A stretch of 64,000 bases of DNA, from the NCBI RefSeq assembly GCF_964204865.1, contig NC_135250.1, positions 4,836,001 through 4,900,000 on the forward strand, read 5' to 3'. This DNA is from Styela clava. Lineage: Eukaryota; Chordata; Ascidiacea; Stolidobranchia; Styelidae. Below the pieces are notes generated by a model, which saw nothing but the letters and a program-made list of their open reading frames with translations, searched no databases and had not been told where the DNA came from. Made by a program: the position numbers and the translations under genes. This document shows positions 56,508 to 64,000 of the stretch, piece by piece (positions within the stretch are counted from its first letter, which is position 1; each line of letters begins with the position of its first letter).

Positions 56508-59206
56508 TTTGGTATATATTGCTTTAAATATTAAATCTCGCTAAATTGTTTTCTGCAAAATAGACCACCCTCATTTTTTTTTAAAATATTACACACTATC
56601 GGGTCCTTAGCTATTTTATAATACAGTTTCAATTCAATACTCCCTACAACCTCGCTAAAAAATATAACCAATAAATTTCTAGGAGAGATTATTGTAAAAT
56701 GATATAGTGTCATTGATAAAGCATCGCGCTCGCGCTATTTCCTCCCGTCAGCTTAAGGCCAATATAATTTCCTTGTACAATAATAATAAAGCGCCATACA
56801 ATATGATGGGGGTTATTGAATAAAAAACATGTCATCAACGTTCATTGCCCTAGGAAGATAAAACACGCGATAGATGAGCAATACAGATCTAAATCTGTTC
56901 GTCATTACGAAATACAAATCTCTACCAATCTTCTATAACGAACATTATTCTCTTCTAAGTTGCAGAAGCGAACATTGTTCAGTGATGTTTTGATCCCACA
57001 CGGATTTATCTTTGTCGCTCATGATGTTGTTCTAAGATTTTTTAGCATGTAACATGAGTCCTACTTTCATTATAGACAAGCGGTTCCCAAATTTTCTGTT
57101 CGTGCGGCGCCAAATTTTCAGGGAAAATCTCACGGCACACTTACACGAAAAAAATGCTTCTTTCGAAGAAAACTCATTTCTGTGATCGCCAATGTGTACT
57201 TTATGCTATTTAAAGTTTGTGAACATGTATGACTATCGAAAAATTGCAAAAGGTCAACTCTTCTTTTTCATCTCCGCCTGATTTTCCTCTGTTATGCTAA
57301 ACACTCATATTCGCTAAATTCGGTTCAGCTGATAAATAAACAGCACGGAGTGAGGTTCACGTAAGCCTTAGCATATATATTATGATTTTCGCCACCATTC
57401 TAGTTTGCGAGACTCCGAAGATAAACTGAGAAACATGTTTCAGCTATAACTAACTATAGCAAAAACGAGTCATGTCCGAAAATATGACTTCAATAAAGAA
57501 AATTGAAGAATTCACCTCGACCTTTGGCAGACAGAAAAAAAAATGGCGGCGATTCCAAATTTATGTCTGAACAAATTCGAATAATTTACTATTTGATTCG
57601 ACATGACCAGTTCTACTGGTAATCGAGCAAGGGGCTTTTGTCCACAATCTGAGTCTTTGAACGAGTGGAAAACAAAAATTAAAAAGTAATATTGATGACG
57701 TCTGCCGTTTCTTGCCAACGAATATTCGAAGATAGAGCCGTAATTGAATCAAGGAAAATGACTTGGAAGCTCCTTGTTCGTTGCCCAAAATGTATATTGG
57801 AATTAGTGCTAGGCATTTTTGAAAACCTGATGATTTCAGAATCGAATATTTTTTTCGAAATGAATCTCGAAGATTTTCAACTGTATGTGACATGTTTCAT
57901 CAATATCTCACAAGAAAGAAAAGAGTCATATTCCGAAATTACGTTGTTAAAGCATGGCTTCGATAAAAAAAAAATAAGGAATTTACCTCAACCCTTTATC
58001 GGTGATTCGAAACTCCCGTCTGAACCGGTTCGATAATTTTCGATTCGATATGCCCAGCCCTAATTGGAATGTGCTTCAATCAATATCCATTTTGTAATAA
58101 GTCGATTTCTCGGGATTTAAATGTCGAGAACTTTAGGATCATATCAAATATTCTCCGATAAAAATGACTGAACTTATCTTTATATACAATTATATATAAA
58201 AATGAGCCTCCAAGTAACGCAGAAGCAGTTCATTGTATGAAAACTGACACATGAGAGTTCAAAATTTTCTTCCACTACCCTCGTATCAAACATGGCGAAT
58301 ATTCGGTTGCTACCCAGCCAATATGACTCAACAAAACACACGAATGGTAGGTTGTAATGATTTCCGTGTCTGCTGATTGAGTAAGTCTCCATTTGGTATG
58401 ATTTGAATATGAACTGTATATATATATGATCTACAAAAATATTCTTGATCTATACTTCCGTTATGTATAAACTCATTAGATAGCCTATTCACACCGTCTG
58501 TGACAATGTTCGCAAGCGGTGTAGCTTTCCATGGCTTAATGTCTTACCAGAAGAAAACTTTAGTCTAGGATTGAGATCTGAAGTCTGATAAGCATGTTTC
58601 AATTGTGTTACGCCTAACCAGCATAAGAATTAAACTACAGCTCAGCTTACGTGTGTACTGGGAGTAGTTTTATAATAGTGAATCCTTGTATATTGCGACT
58701 TGAGGTGAAATTCTGGATCAAGATTAGTGCCATAAAAGGGGAATATGACGTACCCGACGTAGAGATTATTTAATTACGTTGAATCCAAAACAATCGAGTA
58801 AAAATTGAAATAATTTGGAGTGTAAAAAAAAAAGCCTTGTTTATTGTCTTATGCTAGATGTTTTTTAACAGAGACTCGGCCTACCTAAGGGGCTATGAGC
58901 GTTTCTATAGAAGCCACAAACGCGCCTTCACTATGTACGATAGGCGGTGACTATATTGATTTAAAGTAAATTGGCAGTGATCTGTCTCCAATTTTGACTT
59001 TATTTCTTTGCTCTATTGTTTTTAGTAGTATTGTTTAGTAGTATGAAAAACGACTGATAGAAGCGTGTTATTAGCAAATCTAGGTGTTTTAATGAAGCAC
59101 AAGGGCTGACAGTCTTTTGAAGAGTATCGCGCGCGAATCAGGGAAGTTCGAGAATCACTCGTCTAATGATTTACCATCGAAACTGGTAAAAAGTTGTTTC
59201 TTCAAC
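56508..59206. promoter_or_regulatory. Intergenic region of the duplicated head-to-head lectin pair
   Basis: Counterpart of 25388-28079 with nearly the same length and content, separating the minus-strand EPS lectin from the broken stalked lectin. Confidence 0.4.
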
Positions 59207-61210
59207 ATGAAGGCTGGGATCGAAATATTTCTTCTGATTTTACTTTTACAAACTACAAACAGCCGTGTCAATGGTATGAGTTTGATCTGGTAAACTTTAA
59301 AACTTTCTTGTACCTTGAAGTATTGATTACCGTTTTCCTAGTTATAAAATGGTAATATCAGTAGCATTAAATTAGGGTTCCACCAGTACAGTCCAGGGTT
59401 TCACTAGTTTACTTTCAGTTCCGATAGTCTGTATTATGAAATGAATATTGTTTAAATATAAATACACTGGTATATAAAATGTGTTCCACAAGTGTTCTGT
59501 GAATGGTACAAGAGTTCCTCGAGTCTCCGGAATTTCATTGTTGTTCCGTTCCAATAAAAATGTTGTAATACATTGAATTATATAATAGTGGCCATAGGTT
59601 GAACATTTGTATTCGTTTTTTTTCGATATCTTCATTGTATTGGAATTTTACAGACCAAAAATAGCAGAAATACCAATGCGTCACATACAAAGCGCAATAC
59701 AGTGACAGCTTATAAAATGCCAATCTTAACGGGGACGACATCCGCTATTGCGTTTCATAGGTCACAAAGTTGACTCAACATTCGAACTTTAATATGTACC
59801 AACTTACAGAGACTCGTTTTTGTGTATTATTTTCCACCCACCATGTCATACACTCATTAGCGGTTTCTGCTTTTTATAAAACTTCAATGTATACTTCTCA
59901 TTTACCGCTTTTAACTAAACTTTCAGGTATGCTTTTTTCAAATGTTGTAGTAACATAAACCTTCATTTGAAAAAGAGTTTGTAGTTGAAGAATACAAGCG
60001 TTGAAATTTGAAAATAAATGCTAAGGAGGTCCTTAGATGGAGTTCTCACCTCTTTCGATAGAACAATGTCTATTCACACTTTTGTCAACAATTACCATGT
60101 GTAGCTCATGATAGAAGCGTTCATTGTTATTGTATTTTAATTGCAGGAATCAATTTTTATGGTCAGAATTTATTTAGACACTGGAAATTCCGATTTAATA
60201 TCACAATATTTTTATAATTAGCTCGTATTATATTTTATCATTCAGGAAACTCGAACGAACCCTCCTGTACTGAGGACAGAGGCAAGAAGACTTTTCAAAT
60301 AAACTTTTCCTCGGTGAGCGTAGCATTATGCAATATACTTTCATACTAGGTCTTTTATGCAATGATACAGTAGTAAAAAATACGGCAACAATATATCAAT
60401 ACTGATACAATAACTAGAAAATAATAAAAGACCCAAGTACATACCGAACACAGCAGGAAGGAGACTAACGTTAGCACCTCCTTCGGCTTCATGTCGATTG
60501 TTTACGTTCGCGCGTCGAAAGCGATTGAGCGTAAAGATCACGTGACCAACAAGAAACCACTCGGGGCGCAATTGTACAAAATTTGCGATGAAACTGGAAG
60601 CCTATAAGAAATGTTAAAAATATAAAAATAATAACCATTTAGCCTAACCCTAACTACAGAAAATTAGTAACCGATAGGCTTGGTTGGCACTTAATAGGAG
60701 AAGCAATTTTTCGCCTGTGTGAACTCCAAGAATTTTTCTGAACTTATATTTCGATCGTATTGTTTCATCGTTATCGTTAAGACAAAGTCAAGCAAAATCT
60801 AATTAACGATATTAGCCCACGAAAAGATGTAATCGAAATGGTATTTCCCAAACAATATTATAGGTTTAGATTAAAAAAACTTAGATTGTAATTGTATCAC
60901 AAATTTATTATATTCTAACACTTCGATTTTCTTTCTTCTCAGGTTGCTGATCTGAAAAGTAAGTGTAAAACATATTATTTTGGAAACGAAAATGAAAATC
61001 GGTCTTCTACAGAGTGGGGCGAATAAATCTCCGCATTCTATTTAATTAGAAACTGCCTTTTTAATCACCTTAACTTATTTAATAAATCTGGGATGATAAT
61101 ACAACGCTACCTCCAAAGAAAGTATTGGTTCGCTTCAGCGTAGACGTGAAACAGATACAGGAAGTTTGACTTAACAAGTTTAAACAGGCTATGCGGTAGG
61201 CTAACAAATC

Positions 61211-61320
61211 GGCGCTCCGGCAGTATTTGTACCAAGATGACGCAAAACCTGAACCCTAACCTGGTACACATACTATGTTCAGGTTGTGCGCCATCTTGGT
61301 ACACATACTTCGGGAGCACC
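61211..61320. repeat. Foldback MITE family M, short copy in block B
   Basis: The same insertion as 30083-30192, almost identical in sequence. Confidence 0.8.
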
Positions 61321-62265
61321 AACAAACCCTATATTTTTTATCGTTAATATTTAAAAGCTTGACATGTTTGAAACTTCACAATAACGCAGATTAATATCCA
61401 TTAGGTATCATTGATATTAATTTGTTTTGAGCATTCTTCTGAAATCGAATTACAAAAACAATTCAAATAATTCAAAATGAGATAAAAGAATATAGGCTAC
61501 AACTTCTAAAGTGCTATGTTAATTTACTCAGAAAAGTTGTTGATGCCTAAATTCCGTAAGTTTCTAGCCAGGTAATACTACTAATGCAGTTTTCATCGAA
61601 TGTCGATAAAGTAATCCAACGAATAAATACTTTAAAACCATTTTAAAAATATAAATTTTGTGCAGAAAAATTAAGAAACAATCTTGACCTACAACGCTAC
61701 TTGGAAGAGAAACTATCGACAAATGCAGAAGAATATGAAATCACAACAGGTTATTGTTGTATTTGTCTTCACTTATTTTTGCTCCAGTATTCATTACTTT
61801 CTCCCATGAACCTGGGAATTCTATTTTGTTTTTCACATAAGGAAATTCGCTCAATGCAAGGTTCCGAGCACTCACTCAGAGGTGTCATTAGTTAGTGAGA
61901 CAATAATGAAATATAATGTAGAATTGAGATTGACGCGAGACATGAAGAATAGGATTGTCCTGTTTACCTTTAGGAACAGGAAAGTCGATTAGTTGGCTTA
62001 ATCAAAGGCCGTACCACGGTCTCTCGTCCTGTCCATGTCGGGTATGATATTAGTTAGCCAGTTATTTGTTTTCAGATATTTCGACTTGATGGTCGGTTGC
62101 ATCATTTCAGTTAATATGTTGTATGACACAGTCATAGTAAGAAGCCATTTTATCGAACTCATTTTTAACTACTCGAATATTTACCAAAATGGTAACTTTC
62201 CCGTTTAAAAACTACAATACGGGGTAGGGCCTACTTTTCGAACAATGAGCTCTTCAACTCAAACA

Positions 62266-62267
62266 AT

Positions 62268-62294
<27 letters not shown>
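62266..62294. repeat. (CA)n microsatellite
   Basis: About 14 CA units. At the homologous position in copy A (31126-31150) the tract is a short CA run followed by TA repeats. Confidence 0.9.
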
Positions 62295-62298
<4 letters not shown>

Positions 62299-64000
62299 GG
62301 CCCACTAGTCTTGCTTTATGATCGGCGAATGATTATTTATATTTTACAGTTCTTCAATCTATCGATCCTCAACTAAGTGAGACAGCAGCTACTTCTTCAC
62401 AGATGGAAACCACTCATGCTGAAATGACAACAGAAAAATCAACTACTGGTATAATATATATGTTTACTTCATATATATTTAGGTGCTGGCAGTCCATCAA
62501 GAATTGAATTGGATTTTGTGTACATTATATGTTTGTGCATTTTTCTAGTTTAAGAAGGCACCCGTCGACCTCCGTTTTTTTTTTTTGTTAAAGAAATCAG
62601 AAGGCTAAAAAAATTCAAATAGAAAAATAGAATGAACAATATTTTACCCTATCAATTTCGGGTCGAGGGTCCTTATCCTGTAAACACATTAGTTATATTT
62701 AATTTTTGCGGAAAGCGCCCATCCGAAAAAAACACCTTCAACCACTGCCAAAACAAGTGCTAAAACTCAAAATGTCTTGGCATGTTTTTCTAAAATCTCA
62801 CACTTTTGGTAAATCCCCTTCTTGGCGTCAGGAATTTATTCAGTCAAATCAATATCCCCCTCCGCTTACAGCTTCTTTTTGTCCAATCTAGTACGATTAT
62901 TCGCCATACTCGTCTGACCATCAAAATAAAATAAAAATTTGTATCATATTGAATCTATTTCCCCATATATGTACAGACGACCTTAAGACATGGAATAAAT
63001 CAAGCAACAATTATTATTACAAACTATTTCGCAACCCAGTCAACTACGCGACTGCTAAAGCAAATTGTCAAAAGTTAGGAGCCGATCTTGCATCAGTGGG
63101 AGTAAGGAATGCTACCGTCCGCAGGTTAGATGCTATTTTTAAAAACATCAAGTAGACATATCACTTGGCATATGTAGTGCTTAGAATTTAAAATACATTG
63201 GGATCTCAAATAATTATGAGAATGGAGCCGCCGTCGGATTTTTAAACTTTTCGGGTTTTGGAATCGTAGTCAAAACCCAGAATTTTCCGTAGGAATCAAT
63301 GGAAGATTGCATACGCCAAAGCTTATGTTATTAGCAAAGCATTAATAAATGTTGATTTTTCTCGAAACTAGAGTCGAAGCCGAATCGTTTTCAGACCGGA
63401 ATCGACATAAATTGTGAATTTCCGCCATATCCTTGTGGATAGTGAGTTGTAAAAATTCAATATGCAAACTACCTTATTATTTTTGAGTATAAGAGATATT
63501 TTGCAAAATTTAAACATTTCATAACATTTCTGATTTTTGAAGAGCATTTTTGAAAAGTGATGCCAAAGGATTTACTTCATTTCATCAAGGATTTTAATTG
63601 TTTGACTAAATTATTTGAATTATATATAAACATTATTGCAGCAAAATTCTTCAAATGGTGAAGTCAGGAGGAAAAAGGACTTGGGTTGGTCTTGATTACA
63701 TTGAACAAGAAGGAAGATTTGTTTGGGCTGATGGCGTGAATTCAACAAGAGAGAATACAAATTGAAATGCTGGACAACCAGACGACCATAGAAAAAACGA
63801 AGATTGTGGCGAGTTCAGTCGTTACATGAATTGGAAGTTAAATGACGTCCCATGTTCATTGTTCCAATATTATATTTGTGAAAAATCTTAAATGGGATCA
63901 GTGAATGAGATTCCAATTAAAGATTTGTTATAGCGTGAGGTCTACCACACCATAGCTGGAGACGTATATAGTAACGTAACTTAAGGTCAAGGGTCAAATC

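Larger units (their letters stand above)
54265..63891. repeat. Segmental duplication, copy B
   Basis: Direct-orientation partner of 23150-32546. Copy-specific differences include a (CA)n tract at 62266 where A has mixed CA/TA, about 175 bp extra before exon 6, and absence of the hAT-like insert found in A at 23384. Confidence 0.88.
59207..63891 (+). pseudogene. Copy of the stalked QPD lectin with premature stop
   Basis: Seven exons match the intact gene at 28080: 59207-59273, 60246-60313, 60943-60958, 61666-61749, 62350-62448, 62977-63124 and 63642-63891. All splice borders are kept. The signal peptide, helical segment, stalk and first lectin half are open. In the last exon TGA at 63763-63765 replaces the Trp202 codon, truncating the product at 201 instead of 249 residues, just before QPD. 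Downstream of it the frame stays open through QPDD, EDC and NWKLND to the original TAA. A second change turns GLDDI into GLDYI. The product would lack the sugar/Ca site and two of the four fold cysteines. It could be a recent pseudogene, a polymorphic null allele or a sequencing error at one base. Confidence 0.85.

Overview
This is a eukaryotic genomic window. It is AT-rich, its genes are split by GT-AG introns, and its spacers hold DNA transposons, foldback MITEs, tRNA-derived SINE-like repeats and microsatellites. It has no operons, Shine-Dalgarno sites or long uninterrupted ORFs. The gene content is an expanded family of small secreted C-type lectins, one with an EPS sugar-binding motif as in the styelid ascidian lectin TC14, beside a theta-class GST and a single-exon universal stress protein. 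An ascidian (tunicate) is my best guess, but this is inference and another marine invertebrate is possible.

Layout. 0-5 kb: a complete five-exon theta-class glutathione S-transferase (+) and an intronless universal stress protein (-). 5-18 kb: a complete eight-exon secreted coiled-coil lectin-like gene (-, 12142-16539) and the remains of its paralogue at 5-9.7 kb. The paralogue keeps only its terminal exon (6252-6440) and is interrupted by mobile elements. 21-64 kb: a cluster of short C-type lectins. Intact by exon reconstruction are an EPN lectin (-, 21136-25387), a QPD lectin with a Ser/Thr-rich stalk (+, 28080-32546), an EPN lectin (-, 38935-41492), a QPD lectin (+, 45716-48318) and an EPS lectin (-, 50207-56507). 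Broken members are at 36578-37575 (stop, frameshift, missing exon), 43059-43122 (orphan signal-peptide exon, ATG changed to ATA) and 59207-63891 (copy of the stalked QPD lectin with a stop before the sugar-binding motif).

How it fits together. The block from about 23.15 to 32.55 kb, holding the 5' end of a minus-strand lectin head-to-head with the plus-strand stalked lectin, recurs in the same orientation at about 54.27-63.9 kb. Part of it recurs inverted at about 42.53-45.62 kb. Every accessory exon between signal peptide and lectin domain either is phase 1-1 or belongs to a set that is phase 1-1 overall, so exons can be gained, lost or swapped without breaking the frame. This explains the different N-terminal modules and an apparent chimera in which duplicated exons 1-2 serve a different lectin domain. 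The secreted lectins differ at the sugar-contact tripeptide (EPN, QPD, EPS), which suggests diversified carbohydrate recognition, plausibly in immunity or self/non-self recognition.

Mobile elements can be dated relative to these duplications because the sister copies preserve empty sites. Several hAT-type elements show 8-bp target duplications, one mariner-like foldback sits at a TA, and a short MITE family shows 9-bp duplications.
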